Below, one piece after another: positions 1 through 9,050 of a stretch of DNA of 64,000 bases. Numbering within the stretch: position 1 is the stretch's first letter; each line of letters begins with the position of its first letter. The notes beneath the pieces are model-generated. The model did no database searches and was not told where the DNA came from. It saw only the letters and a program-made list of their open reading frames with translations. A program made the position numbers and the translations under genes. Source of the stretch: Pelagomonas calceolata. Its lineage: Eukaryota > Sar > Pelagophyceae > Pelagomonadales > Pelagomonadaceae. The DNA lies in NCBI GenBank assembly GCA_918797485.1, contig CAKKNE010000001.1:1240001-1304000 (forward strand), in the 5' to 3' direction.

Positions 1-129
1 CATTGGCCCACGAAGGTCGTCACGACGGACGTCTACGAGAGCTTCGCCGCGCTGCCGGATCACGTCCGACTGCGGTACGGCGAGGCGCCGCGCGCCGCGC
101 GGACTCCGGAGGTCGAGGCGTTGCTGTGA
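1..129 (+). CDS. 3' end of an unidentified protein (partial)
   Basis: An open frame runs from the first base to a TGA at 127-129 and gives 42 residues (HWPTKVVTTDVYES at the start of what is visible). It has the GC-rich third positions typical of coding DNA in this window. The start lies outside the window. I do not recognise the family. The gene converges on the RING-H2 gene, with 83 bp between the stop codons. Confidence 0.5.
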   Translation, partial: HWPTKVVTTDVYESFAALPDHVRLRYGEAPRAARTPEVEALL

Positions 130-212
130 CTCTCGCGGCGATGACGCCATCGCCGCGACGTTTGTAATACTGGTCTTGTGAACGTGAGTTATGTGTGAGA
201 GAGATAAAGGGC

Positions 213-1206
213 CTAGATGCCGAGGAGGTCGTCGATGTCGTCCGTGTCCGCAGCCGTGAAGTGCGTCTCCTGCTGAGACGGCGCCGGCGCTTTCGCGGGA
301 GACGCGCCAGCTCTGGTGCCGACGTCGCGCTGACACAAAGGACAAGACCTATTGCGTAAGAGCCACTGGTCCAGGCACTCCGCGTGCTCCGCGTGGCGGC
401 ACGGTAAGATCCGGACAATATCATCATCATCATACTCGCAGCGGCAGACCGCGCACTGCTCGCCGAGAATAGCAAACGTTTCACCCTTGCTCTTGGCTTC
501 ACCGTACGTGCAGGTCGGCAGGTCGTCGAGCTGCTTCTGGTCCGTGCCTTTGGATACTTTCCCGACGTTCTCCCCTAGCTGTAAAAGTTGATCATAGGTC
601 ATCTGCGACGGCGACAGCGATCTTTCAGTAGCTCCTTCCGGAGGTTCGATCCCGCCGTTCATCGCCATGAGCAGGGCCCTATCGTCGTCCTCCTGCTGGA
701 GGCGCCAGGCCAGCGCTAAGCTCTCGTCGTAGTCGTCCTCCTCCTCCTCTTCGTCGCCTTCGTCGCCTGTGTTGACATCGACCGGTGAGTTCGGTTGATA
801 CGCCATCGAGCCGACGAAGGCATGGTTTCCACGCAGATCTGTCACCCTCGTCGTCCTCACCGTCGGACGAAGCCTCCTCGCGCCGCCTCTGGGAAAGCTC
901 CGCATGTCTAGCTGCTCCCTCCTCCTGCTCCCGCGCGTACCGCTCCTCGCGCTCCTGGAGCTCGAGGGCCAGTCTGAGGGATTCCTCCTCGGCGTTCTCG
1001 GGCTCGTCGGGCGGCGGGCTCTCGCGGCGCCGCTCGCGCACCGGCGTCGGCGCCTCGCTCGGGTCGCAGTTCGCGCTCGGGTCCCGGTACGGAGACAGGG
1101 GCGGGCCGGCCGGCGTCGGCGCCTCGCTCGAGGTGGCGGAGGCGAACGCGAGCGTCCGTTTCGCGCGGTCGGCCTGGACGGGCGTGTCCTCGGCGTAGCT
1201 CGCCAT
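213..1206 (-). CDS. RING-H2 finger protein with UIM-like helices (two exons)
   Basis: Probable E3 ubiquitin ligase of 304 aa, joined from 846-1206 and 213-766 after removal of a 79-nt introner at 767-845. The C-terminal RING-H2 finger begins CAVCRCEY and continues with an H-x2-H pair in CRHAEHAEC, then CPLC, so all eight zinc ligands are present. Two acidic helices before it (EEESLRLALELQERE, and DESLALAWRLQQEDD after the splice) resemble ubiquitin-interacting motifs. The N-terminus is Pro/Ser/Glu-rich and disordered. Splicing joins DDEG to DEGDEEEE and keeps the frame. The start is the ATG at 1206, facing Nse4 across a 623-bp gap. The substrate is unknown; the family call rests on the RING finger. 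Confidence 0.85.
767..845 (-). mobile_element. introner-type intron in the RING-H2 gene
   Basis: A 79-nt GT-AG intron. Its interior starts CTGCGTGGAAACC, contains the family core CTCGATGGCGT, and ends TCAACACAG. This matches the other introners here in end sequence and core, but its inverted repeats and target duplication have decayed (left GTGACAGAT, right GCGACGAAG). Removing it joins two frames into one RING-H2 protein. Confidence 0.75.
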
Positions 1207-1829
1207 TTCTTCCTGTGTCCGCTTGGAAATGGTTCCTCGGGCGCTCTTACGCGCCGCCTGGCTGCGCTGGGATTGAGTGCAGTGCCACAGGAACGGCTTT
1301 TTTTTCGACGTGCGTTGCCTTCCGGCGGCTAACGCTTCACGCAGGTCGACGGCGTGAACCAGAAATGCGTGTGCGCTGCTCAGCAGTCCACGAAACGGAC
1401 GGCTGCGAGCTACGCGGCGGCTCGATAACGGCGCTGAGCAGGACCTCGTTGTGATGCCGCATGCTGGAAAGCCTCCCAGCAGCCGTGCAAGTCATCACAA
1501 GGCGTCCGTCTACCAGTAGACTCGACGTCAATAGGCACGGGTGCTTCCCAAAAACGTGCGGGAGTTGATGCCTGTGGCTTTTTGAGCGCCGGGACCCGCC
1601 TGCCGCTGCTGGCCGCTTAGCTGTCGATCTGACACGCAAACCTGTTCATCAGGACGCTAACGCATCACCGCGAACCGCTGCGAGCGCACGCCGCGTGCCC
1701 AGGAGCGCAGCCGGACCAGTCCCTCCTTAAAAGCAGTGTGACCACTGCGCGCCGCGCGCAACCTTAAGGACCCACTGCGCGCCGCGCGCAACCTTAAGGA
1801 CCGCGCGCGCCCTCACAAGCCGCGCATCG
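1207..1829. other. 623-bp divergent intergenic region
   Basis: Shared upstream region of the RING-H2 gene and Nse4. It holds a 30-bp tandem duplication near its right end (1742-1801). I see no convincing gene, tRNA or copy of the GCTAGTGT-type motif here. Confidence 0.6.
1742..1801. repeat. two perfect 30-bp tandem copies before Nse4
   Basis: The unit begins CCACTGCGCGCCGCGCGC and ends CCTTAAGGAC. It is present twice without mismatch, ending 28 bp before the Nse4 start codon. Each copy contains the palindrome CCTTAAGG. The position suggests 5' UTR or core promoter. Confidence 0.9.
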
Positions 1830-3130
1830 ATGCCGAGGAAGGCCCCCCTCCAAGAAAACGCGATGGAGGACGACGACGATGAGGCGCCGCCCCCTCAAAA
1901 GCCCCAGCAAAAGAAGCGCAAGCGCCGCGAAGCTAAAGATAGGACGCCCGTCATGGACGGCCAGACGGAGGAGGAACGCCGGATTCTGAGGCAGGAGCAG
2001 CGCAACCTGCAGGACCGAATCGGCGAGCGCCGGGCGGCGATGTGTGCGCTCGACTCGGACGAGTTCAAGAACCAGCGGGCCGCGAACAACGGCCTCTTCA
2101 AAAAGGTTAGATATAATCGGGAGATGGTCAACGATGGAGACATCATGGTCGGGCTGGCCGAGTGCGCGGTCGCGCGCGCGGGCGCTCTCGCGAAAAGTGT
2201 GAAGCAGTACGGCGCGAAGGACATCTGCGACGCTTTGAAGGAATCGTATTCCAATTCTCGGGGCGAGATGGACTGGGCTGCGCTAGGGAGAGACGGCGCT
2301 GGGTTATTCAGAGCACCCCCGGAGCTCAACTTCTTCTGCGGGCCGCTCGAGAGACCTGTCAAGGAGCGGAAGAAGGTCGAAAGGAAGAAGAAGGCCGACC
2401 TCAAGGATGATGGTGTGGGAGAAACAAAATTCGAGCAGCGCGAGGGCGGCAGCGGCGACGGCGACGAGGTTTGTGATACGGTGTCTGCAATCAACCCCCC
2501 CGGGCAAATTGCCCTCGTCATGTTTTACCACGTAACGAGGGTCCAGACAACTCGGGGATAGTAGAGATGGGCATCCGGAGTTCTTCCACCGCCCGCGTCG
2601 CCCTTAAGGTCACCTCCCCTTCCCAATGGGAGGCACCGAGTCATAGCGACGGTTCATATATCTACACACAGCGCGACGAGGCCACGAACCTGCGCCTGCA
2701 GCGGTTGAACGACGTCATGGCGGCGAAGATGCGCGCGGCTTCTGTAGAGCCCAAGCCGGCCGACGAGGATGCTGAGACCGCGGGGTTGGACCTGATGTCG
2801 CTGCTCGTGAACCCGGACTCGTTCTGCGAGACGGCCGAGAATTTCTTCGACCTGTCGTTCCTCGTCAAGGACGCGCGCGCGACCGTCGGGGTCGATGACT
2901 CGACGGGTTTACCCGTGTGTCGTTTAGCCGAAGCCCCGGACGGCGCGGTCCCCAAGACCCAGAACGTGGTGGTATTATCGATGGCGGACTGCAAGGCCAT
3001 CGGCGAGCTCTGGGGCATCGAGAAGCCGCAGCTGCCGCGCGAGGACGGGGCGCGCGAGCGGGCGCAAGCCGCAGCTCAACGCGCTCCTCCGCCGCCGCCC
3101 GACGAGGGCGAGGAGTCGGACGCCTACTGA
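1830..3130 (+). CDS. NSE4: Nse4-like kleisin subunit of the SMC5/6 complex (two exons)
   Basis: Joined from 1830-2468 and 2672-3130, 365 aa. Nse4 is the kleisin that bridges the SMC5/SMC6 heads in DNA repair. The N-terminal half has a basic nuclear-localisation-like run (KKRKRREAK) and the Nse4 winged-helix region with LFKKVRYNREMVNDGDIM. The C-terminal exon has the family signature NPDSFCETAENFFDLSFLVKD, the expected GLP and a WGIEKPQLP end. The protein is close to the family's usual 300-400 aa. The intron (2469-2671) is larger than the introners. A second in-frame ATG at 1863 could also start translation. The assignment is from the two conserved Nse4 blocks in the right order. Confidence 0.88.
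2469..2671 (+). other. 203-nt spliceosomal intron in NSE4
   Basis: GTTTGTGA at the 5' end and TACACACAG at the 3' end, phase 0. Removal joins GDE to RDEATNLRLQ and restores Nse4 continuity. It lacks the introner core. The same eight bases, GCGACGAG, occur just before the donor (2461-2468) and just after the acceptor (2673-2680). Confidence 0.82.
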
Positions 3131-3399
3131 CGGCGGTGACACGTGTAATAAGTATAGATATCCGGAGTTTCTCCGTCCGTTGTCCGTTGTCGCCGCGCGT
3201 CTCTTCCTCCGCTGTGGCGAGGTCCCGCCGAGAGGAGACGGGACGCGAGAGAAAATCTGCCCGCCAACACGCAGCTGCCGCCCCATCAAAATCGAAACAA
3301 GGGGGATAGTACACCTGTGAGACCGCGGACGGGCGCCCCGGTGGGACCGGTCCGGGTCAGAGTAACGACAAGCAGACGGACGTAGGAGGCGCCTTACTA

Positions 3400-3727
3400 T
3401 CATGGGGCGGCCGCGTCCGCTGGTGCGGGCGCCGGCGGCGCCGCGCCCGCGTCCACATCCATCGGCGCCGCGCTCGCGCCGTTGTCCGCCGGCGCGGTCG
3501 CGGGCGCCTCGGCCGCCGCGACCTCGGCGGCGACCTCAGCGGAAGCCTCGGCGACCACCGCTGCAGCCGCCTCGGAGGCGGCGGTCTCCGACGCGACATC
3601 TGCGGCGGCGGCTTCGGTCACCTCGGCCGTAACAGCGGCCGCCGCCGCTTCCGCCGCCGGCGCGGCCTCCGCGGCCGGCGCGGGCGCTTCAGCCGCCGGC
3701 GCGTCGGCCCTGCGGTGGGGAGCGGGC
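3400..3727 (-). other. alanine/glutamate-rich open frame after the DEK/TFIIS-N stop codon
   Basis: On the minus strand, a frame one base away from the upstream gene stays open to a TGA at 3400-3402. It encodes an Ala/Glu/Val-rich tail containing APMDVDAG. It overlaps the end of the upstream coding frame. One base less in the T6 run at about 3767 would fuse the two. GC-rich DNA yields long chance frames, so this is only a possible C-terminus. Confidence 0.3.
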
Positions 3728-4741
3728 TCAGTACACGCCGTCGACGACCAGGACACCGGTAAAAAACGGCTCCTGCGCCGCCACGAGGTCCTTCCACTTC
3801 TTCACCAACGCTTTAGCTAAAGTCTGCACGTCATCAGACTCCGCCTTCTTCAGTTTGTTGACCGTCCGCCCGATGCCGCACGACGTCAGCGCCGTCACGT
3901 CGACGTCCATGCGCCCGAGCATCTTCAGCATCTTCTTGATCTCGTCCCAGTTCTTCTCATTTACTAATTTCGGCAGGACCTTATCCGCCGCGATCACGCG
4001 CTCGGGGACCGAGGCCCAGGCCGAATTGACGACCTGTTCTGGGGGCGGCGGCTTCGGCTTCTTGGCCGGAGGCGGCGTGGGCGGCCGTTCCTTGCGCTTG
4101 GGCGGCGCCTTCGAGGCCGCGCCTTTGCCGGCCTTCGTGATCTTGCCTAATTCAAGCTTCTTCTCGGGCTTTGCCGATGATGATGAGCGGGGCGCCCTTT
4201 CTTTTTTTTCCTTTTGCGGTTTTTCCTTCTTGGCCGGCGGCTCGCCGGTCAAAAATTCCGGGTAGTGGGCGCGCGCGATTTCCAGCAACGATCGGTACTG
4301 CTTCGACTCGCCGGGCTTCTTGTAGTACTTGTCCACATGTCGCGAGGGCTTGGCGCCGCCCTCCTTGGTGGGTCTAGGCTTTTCGGTAATCTGCCAGTTG
4401 TCCTCCTTGAGCTTGGCGTCTAATGCCGCTTTATCTGTTAATCGGTCCGTGCGCTTGGCCTTCTTCTTCTTCTCCTTCTTCGGTGCTTCAGGAGCCTCTT
4501 CCTCTTCGGCGGCGGGCTCGTCTTCTTCCTCCTGGGGCTCCTGCTCGTCCATGTAGGCGAGTAATGTACTTTTCACTACTTTTTTGATGGCCGACTCCTC
4601 GGCACCTAACGCCGCGGCGACGGCCTTCCGCAGCGTCTTCACGGTGAGCGAGCCGTCGCCGTACTGCGTCTTAATGGCCTCGTCGGTCTCGAGTATCTCC
4701 TTCGTGCGCGCGGCGACCGTCGCGTCGTCGACCTCGGCCAT
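3728..4741 (-). CDS. TFIIS N-terminal-domain protein with DEK-like N-terminus
   Basis: A 337-aa nuclear protein, probably linked to chromatin or transcription. Residues about 1-70 resemble a DEK C-terminal helical domain (DEAIKTQYGDGSLTVKTLRKAV, ending KKVVKSTLLAYMDEQE). A long Lys/Glu/Pro-rich middle follows. Residues about 245-325 form a TFIIS N-terminal (LW) helical bundle with LPKLVNEKNWDEIKKMLKML, then TSCGIGRTVNKLKK and VKKWKDLV. This fold binds disordered partners in elongation factors. Start ATG at 4741. The stop comes nine codons after TFIIS-N homology weakens, and an Ala-rich frame continues beyond, so the C-terminus may be longer. IWS1/LEDGF-type proteins share the bundle; the exact orthologue is unclear. 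Confidence 0.75.
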   Translation of the reverse strand: MAEVDDATVAARTKEILETDEAIKTQYGDGSLTVKTLRKAVAAALGAEESAIKKVVKSTLLAYMDEQEPQEEEDEPAAEEEEAPEAPKKEKKKKAKRTDRLTDKAALDAKLKEDNWQITEKPRPTKEGGAKPSRHVDKYYKKPGESKQYRSLLEIARAHYPEFLTGEPPAKKEKPQKEKKERAPRSSSSAKPEKKLELGKITKAGKGAASKAPPKRKERPPTPPPAKKPKPPPPEQVVNSAWASVPERVIAADKVLPKLVNEKNWDEIKKMLKMLGRMDVDVTALTSCGIGRTVNKLKKAESDDVQTLAKALVKKWKDLVAAQEPFFTGVLVVDGVY

Positions 4742-5070
4742 GGCTAATGTGTGCGCGCGGCCCGCGGGCGCTGTCGACCTTTTACTGCTGTGCTGAGTTT
4801 CGCGCCCAGTTCGGCGGCGGCGTGCGCGGGCGAGCAGCGCTGCGGTCCGCGGGTGGTAGATAGGTTCGGTCTGAACTCACTCGCGAGTCCTATGCGCACG
4901 CAATGCGGTAGCGGCCTCTAATGAAGCCTAGCGAGGTGCTCTGCCGCAGCCTCTGCGAGAGCATGTAATGAGTGCTCTGTGCGCAGCCTTCGCTGCACCG
5001 CGAACGTATTGCCTGCTTGATTGACGATCAGATACATACCGGCGAACGCGCGGCACGCTTGGCGCCATCG
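4742..5070. other. 329-bp divergent intergenic region
   Basis: Upstream region shared by the TFIIS-N gene and the SNase-like gene. I see no repeat, RNA gene or copy of the recurrent promoter motif. Confidence 0.5.
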
Positions 5071-5808
5071 ATGCGGCACGCAATCACACGGAGACCGGCG
5101 CTGCTGCGGCCACTGGCGGCATTGCTGGGCGCCGCGACTACAACGCTGCCGCCGCAACCTGCGCGTGCTACCACGGATGTAGTCGTGCGAGTCATGGATT
5201 CCGATCGCGTCAAGCTCGAGCGCGCCGGAGTTGTACGCTTGGCCGGCGTGCGGACGCCGACGCGGGACGTGCCCGTCTGCTACAATCGCGAACCGGGCGC
5301 GAAGACTCGCGGCCTGCTTTCGCGCGGCGCTAAAGTCGAAGTGGAGCTAAGCAGCGGCGACGCGAACATTGTGGTCGGCGGCAAGTCCGTGAGCGAGACC
5401 ATCGTGCGGGAAGGCTACGCCTACGCGACGCCTAGACGGCGGCGCGCCTCTGATGGGGAAGATTACCTGGGTTCAGTGCTCGCGGATGCTCAAGAGGCCG
5501 CGAAGCGCGACCAGCGGGGCCTCTGGCGGCCCTGCGGCGACGCCTCACCGGTGGTACCGGTCGCGACTTTTGACGACATAGATTTTCAACCGACGCCCAC
5601 GAAGGACTACGGCGACGCGCCGGCCAAATACAAGTCCTGCGCCGAGTTCGAGTTTTATGAAGACGCGCTCGCGATCTTCGAGCGCGCGCCCGAGGGCGTC
5701 CGGAAGCGATTAGATCGAGACGGCGACGGCGTGCCGTGCCCCGGCCTTCCCCACACGACGGACCGGGAGCGGTATCGGTTCAAGAAGCGGGCCGAGGCGT
5801 CGTCGTAA
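5071..5808 (+). CDS. SNase-like nuclease with C-terminal excalibur motif, presequence-bearing
   Basis: A 245-aa protein. The N-terminus (MRHAITRRPALLRPLAALLGAATTTLPPQPARA) looks like a targeting presequence ending in an ARA cleavage site. A staphylococcal-nuclease/TNase-like OB-fold follows: VMDSDRVKLERAGVVRLAGV, then REGYAYA and the QRGLWRPC end. The last 50 residues contain an excalibur calcium-binding motif, DRDGDGVPC, with a paired Cys in YKSCAEF. This pairing is common in bacteria and cyanobacteria, which suggests a bacterial or plastid origin. I chose the ATG at 5071 because it begins the presequence. Nuclease activity is inferred from the family; not every catalytic Arg/Glu was verified. 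Confidence 0.75.
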   Translation: MRHAITRRPALLRPLAALLGAATTTLPPQPARATTDVVVRVMDSDRVKLERAGVVRLAGVRTPTRDVPVCYNREPGAKTRGLLSRGAKVEVELSSGDANIVVGGKSVSETIVREGYAYATPRRRRASDGEDYLGSVLADAQEAAKRDQRGLWRPCGDASPVVPVATFDDIDFQPTPTKDYGDAPAKYKSCAEFEFYEDALAIFERAPEGVRKRLDRDGDGVPCPGLPHTTDRERYRFKKRAEASS

Positions 5809-5814
5809 CGTAGT

Positions 5815-6150
5815 GTTTTGTTATATATCCACGGCTCCGAGACGATTACACATACTATTTTTGAGTGTCCGAAACTGGACGACATCAGAGGAGTTTTTCT
5901 CCAGAAATTAGAAACGATCTTACCCGAGACGCGCAACATGACGAACGCGGATTGCCTGGCTTTGTTGATGGGAGATGATCCGCCTCAGGAAATTGAGAAT
6001 TTGCTCTACCGTTTTTTGACGTCTCTTTTTAGGCGCCGGCTGGGTATCCTAGCCGCGCAGGGAGAAGGCCTCTAGAGGCTTGGTGTATGTCCTTTTGTTT
6101 AGGATATTCCTTCCTTGCCAGTGATTAATTATTTATTTATTTATTTATTA
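5815..6150 (+). mobile_element. 5'-truncated non-LTR retrotransposon (LINE) remnant
   Basis: Between the nuclease gene and coronin, a frame ending at 6075 reads GSETITHTIFECPKL followed by LLYRFLTSLFRRRLGIL. This resembles the zinc-knuckle segment found after the reverse transcriptase of LINE-type elements (ET-x2-H-x4-C-P). The CxxC part that should precede it is missing. About 45 bp after the stop lies a TTTA-rich tail (6123-6150), the kind of simple-repeat tail LINEs leave at their 3' end. Truncation at the 5' side and a 3' tail fit target-primed insertion. It is a dead fragment. Confidence 0.6.
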
Positions 6151-6182
6151 TATCCGCACTACTTATACTCTCCTTCCGCCAG

Positions 6183-7520
6183 CTACTCGGCCGACAGCCC
6201 CGCATCGGCCAACTTCTTCTCGAGCCGCGCGATCTTCGCGAGCGCCTCGTCCAACTCCTTCTGCAGCTGCGCCGCCGTTTTGACTTTCGTGAACGTCTTG
6301 GTTACAGTAGAGACGCCGGCGCCCGCCTTGGCCGGGTCGAGCGGCGCGGTTCTGGGGGGAGCGTTCGCGCCGGCCCACCACTCGTCCGCAGTCATCGACG
6401 GCGCCCCGCAGAAGGCGTCGGGGAAGATGTCGTCCTGGAAGGCGTCGGAATTGCGCGGCACGATGAAGCTGAGGGGCTCGACGGAGCCCTTGCCCGCTTG
6501 GGAGACCAATTTCAAACAGCGTGCCGTCTCGCACCTCATCACATCTAACCCGCGCTTGGGCACGAAGCACGTGCCCTTGGCGGCCTGGGTGGACCGGTAC
6601 TCGGACAGCGCGAAGGCCCAGGGCTTCTCTGCGATGTTCTCGTAGTAGCGGATGTTGCCGTCGCCCTTGCCCGCTAAGTATAAAACGCGTGTATCCACGT
6701 CGTAGTAGGGAATAATCACACCAGAGGCCTGGTCCAACTGGATCTGGTGCACGGGCTCGCCGCCCAACTTCTTCACGTCCCAGAACTTGATCTGGCGCTG
6801 GCTTTGTTTGGTGAAGCCGACGGAGCAGAGCCGGTCGAAGCCGCCCAAGAATGAAAGTTTCGTCGACTTGGCGCCCGCGTGGGCCTGGTCGATCTCGCCG
6901 ACTATGGATTTCGAGCGCGGGTCGCCTAACCGCAATTTCTTGTCCTTCGAGGACGTCGCCCAGACCTTGCCCTCGTGGTCCCAGACGATGTCCTGGATGA
7001 GCTGCTTGTGCTCGTCGCAGCTCGCGGACTCGCTACCTTTCTCAATATCCCACACTTTCACAGCCATGTCCGCGCTCACGGAAGCCAGGACGTTATTGGC
7101 TGTGGGGTGGAATCGCAACAAAGTCACCTTCCGGCCGTGGCCGTGGAGGTCGACCAAGGGTTCCGTCAATGTTTCAGTTAATCCATCGGCCGGGATGCCC
7201 CAGATTTTTATCGTCGAGTCCTCAGAAGCCGACGCGATGACGTGCTCGTGAAACGGATTGAAATCCAAGTCGAGCACGGCCGACTTGTGGCCCGCGACGA
7301 GCGGCGTGCCGGCCTTGTACTCGCCGACATCTTTATGTTTCACGACGGCGAAGGGGCCGCCGCCGCCCTGCAGCGCGACGGCGAAGAAGGTCGTATTCGC
7401 TTTGATGTATTGTTGCTCGCCCGTCACGGTCGCGAGGCGGAAGCCCTTATAAGTTTGGTCGACCTTGGGGGGTTCCACATAGACGTGGCGGTACTTCGAG
7501 GCTCGGATGAAGGAGGACAT
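6183..7520 (-). CDS. coronin (WD40 actin-binding protein)
   Basis: A 445-aa protein with the coronin layout. The N-terminal signature includes SKYRHVYVEPPK. A seven-bladed WD40 propeller follows (GHKSAVLDLDFNPF, SASEDSTIKIW, ASVSADMAVKVWD). The coronin-specific C-terminal extension carries PWAFALSEYRST and CFVPKRGLDV, and the protein ends in a short coiled coil (LQKELDEALAKIARLEKKL). Coronins bind F-actin and tune Arp2/3 and cofilin. Length fits short coronins (about 450 aa). The start is ATG 7520. The 3' end abuts the LINE tail, so the insertion landed in the 3' flank without breaking the gene. Confidence 0.93.
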   Translation of the reverse strand: MSSFIRASKYRHVYVEPPKVDQTYKGFRLATVTGEQQYIKANTTFFAVALQGGGGPFAVVKHKDVGEYKAGTPLVAGHKSAVLDLDFNPFHEHVIASASEDSTIKIWGIPADGLTETLTEPLVDLHGHGRKVTLLRFHPTANNVLASVSADMAVKVWDIEKGSESASCDEHKQLIQDIVWDHEGKVWATSSKDKKLRLGDPRSKSIVGEIDQAHAGAKSTKLSFLGGFDRLCSVGFTKQSQRQIKFWDVKKLGGEPVHQIQLDQASGVIIPYYDVDTRVLYLAGKGDGNIRYYENIAEKPWAFALSEYRSTQAAKGTCFVPKRGLDVMRCETARCLKLVSQAGKGSVEPLSFIVPRNSDAFQDDIFPDAFCGAPSMTADEWWAGANAPPRTAPLDPAKAGAGVSTVTKTFTKVKTAAQLQKELDEALAKIARLEKKLADAGLSAE

Positions 7521-7955
7521 CCTTGCTCCTGGCGTCGGCCGGCGTCGGCCTGGGCCTTAGCTTGGCTGGATTTGCTCGGAGGGGGGCTGGCGTCGACTGG
7601 CGTCGGCGCTGCGTGTGTGCCTTAGCTTAGAAAGCTCTGCGGCGCTCGCGTACTGCGCGGCGCCCGTATATCCAGCAGTTTGGTCCTCAGCAAATTCCTG
7701 GCCAGCGCGCTGCACCGGTCGGCTGCTGGCGCGGTTGCTGCAGCTATCCGAGCCGTGAAGTCACGCCCGTGTGTACCGATGGCGCTGCGTGTGTCGCGCG
7801 GCACAATTTTCGAGCAAAGGCGCGCCCGCCAGCGCTAGTATCGATAACGCTAGCACATTATGCCAAGGTTGCCATAGTGAGCTAAATTGGACCAAAAAGC
7901 CAACAACTCTCAAGAATTAATGCACCACCACGACCACTGAACAGTGCTGGCAGCA
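7521..7955. other. 435-bp divergent intergenic region
   Basis: Holds repeated GGCGTCGG words close to the coronin start (about 7524-7605) and a degenerate copy of the recurrent promoter motif (7834-7854). No gene seen. Confidence 0.55.
7834..7854 (+). promoter_or_regulatory. recurrent GCTAGT...GCTAGC motif (degenerate copy)
   Basis: GCTAGT and CGCTAGC flank ATCGATAA. The arms match the family but the TGTCTTACA centre is altered. It lies 101 bp before the oxygenase start, between divergent genes. Confidence 0.5.
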
Positions 7956-8795
7956 ATGCACAAGCTTGCACTCCTAGCAATACTGCTCACAGCAAGCGCA
8001 GGAGACGACAGCCTCCAACAACTCGTCGAGGACCTGCGCCAAGAAGCAAGGGAGGAATTCGAAAGCATAAAGGGCATCGACGCCAGCGAACTCGACGGCT
8101 ACGTCGACGCGTTCGTCGCCGACGGCTTGTCGAGGATCACGCGGCGCGTCTCCATGGAACTCGACGACGACGGCGAGGCGCAGGCGCAGTTCGAGTGGGT
8201 GCAGCGGGAACGGCGGCCGACGGTGGTGGCGCCCTTACCGTGCCCCGACACGCACCGCTGCGGCGTTTGCGGAAGGGCGTCCTCGAGGCACGTCGCGAGT
8301 CCCTTCGAGGTCGCGCTCATCTCCAATAATGCGGAAGAAGCGGCCCCGGGCCTCTTCCACCAGCGGGGCAAGACGGCGCGCGCGCTGGAGGATGTTCAGC
8401 TGCCTGCAGTCATGAGCCTGGCACGCCGCGCCCTGACGATTACGGGAACCACATTCAACGCGTCGCTGACCCTCGCGGGGGGCCTCCTGACGCGCATCGC
8501 CGCGGAACCCGACGGCGCCCTGCAGGCGCCCTCCCAAAAACCCTACTGGGAGGCCCACGTCGACCAAGACAACAAACAAGCCTACGACTACTCGGCTTTG
8601 GTGTATTTCGAGGACGGCGGCGTCGACTTCGAGGGCGGCGCCCTGATCTTCGAGGACGGCGAGACGATCCTGCCGCGGCGCGGGCGCCTCGTCGCGTTCT
8701 CGAGCGGGCCGGAGAACGGCCACCGCGTCGCCAGGGTCGAGCGGGGCGCGCGGACGGCGCTGGCGCTCTGGTTCACGTGCGTGCAACCGGAGTGA
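7956..8795 (+). CDS. secreted 2OG-Fe(II) oxygenase of the prolyl 4-hydroxylase type
   Basis: A 279-aa protein. It starts with a signal peptide (MHKLALLAILLTASA). The C-terminal half is a double-stranded beta-helix dioxygenase: the HxD iron motif is in WEAHVDQD, the distal histidine in NGHRVARV, and the 2-oxoglutarate-binding arginine in GARTALALWF. A Cys-rich insert (CPDTHRCGVCGRAS) precedes it. The likely reaction is hydroxylation of a protein or small molecule in the secretory pathway. The ATG at 7956 is preferred because it begins the signal peptide. A second family member, fused to Sel1 repeats, is at 60020-61474. The substrate cannot be told from sequence. Confidence 0.82.
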   Translation: MHKLALLAILLTASAGDDSLQQLVEDLRQEAREEFESIKGIDASELDGYVDAFVADGLSRITRRVSMELDDDGEAQAQFEWVQRERRPTVVAPLPCPDTHRCGVCGRASSRHVASPFEVALISNNAEEAAPGLFHQRGKTARALEDVQLPAVMSLARRALTITGTTFNASLTLAGGLLTRIAAEPDGALQAPSQKPYWEAHVDQDNKQAYDYSALVYFEDGGVDFEGGALIFEDGETILPRRGRLVAFSSGPENGHRVARVERGARTALALWFTCVQPE

Positions 8796-9050
8796 TGCGG
8801 CGCGTCGGCCACCGCGGAGGCCGTGTTTTTTGTACGAGGCGCTCTGGTTCATGTGCGCCGCCGCAGAGTGATTACTGGCTGTTTCGTGGAGGAACGCCGG
8901 TTGCGCGCGCCGTAGACCACGGCGCGCGTCCAAGTGCCAGGGCATCTGGAGCCAATGTTGTATAAGTTGTTTTATTGGTGAAGAATCTTCTGCCCGTCCA
9001 CTCATCAGAAGCCGTCCGTCAGGGGGGGGGGACCGGCCCGTCGCGGGCGC

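Noticed and set aside
642-656. A tRNA-like B-box word (GGTTCGATCCC) in the RING-H2 gene
   Set aside because: No paired T-stem, no A-box at a suitable distance, and it lies inside well-supported coding sequence.
3482-3820. Ala/Ser-rich open frame on the plus strand
   Set aside because: It is the mirror of the minus-strand Ala-rich frame; GC-rich repeats open several frames at once. No start context or domain.
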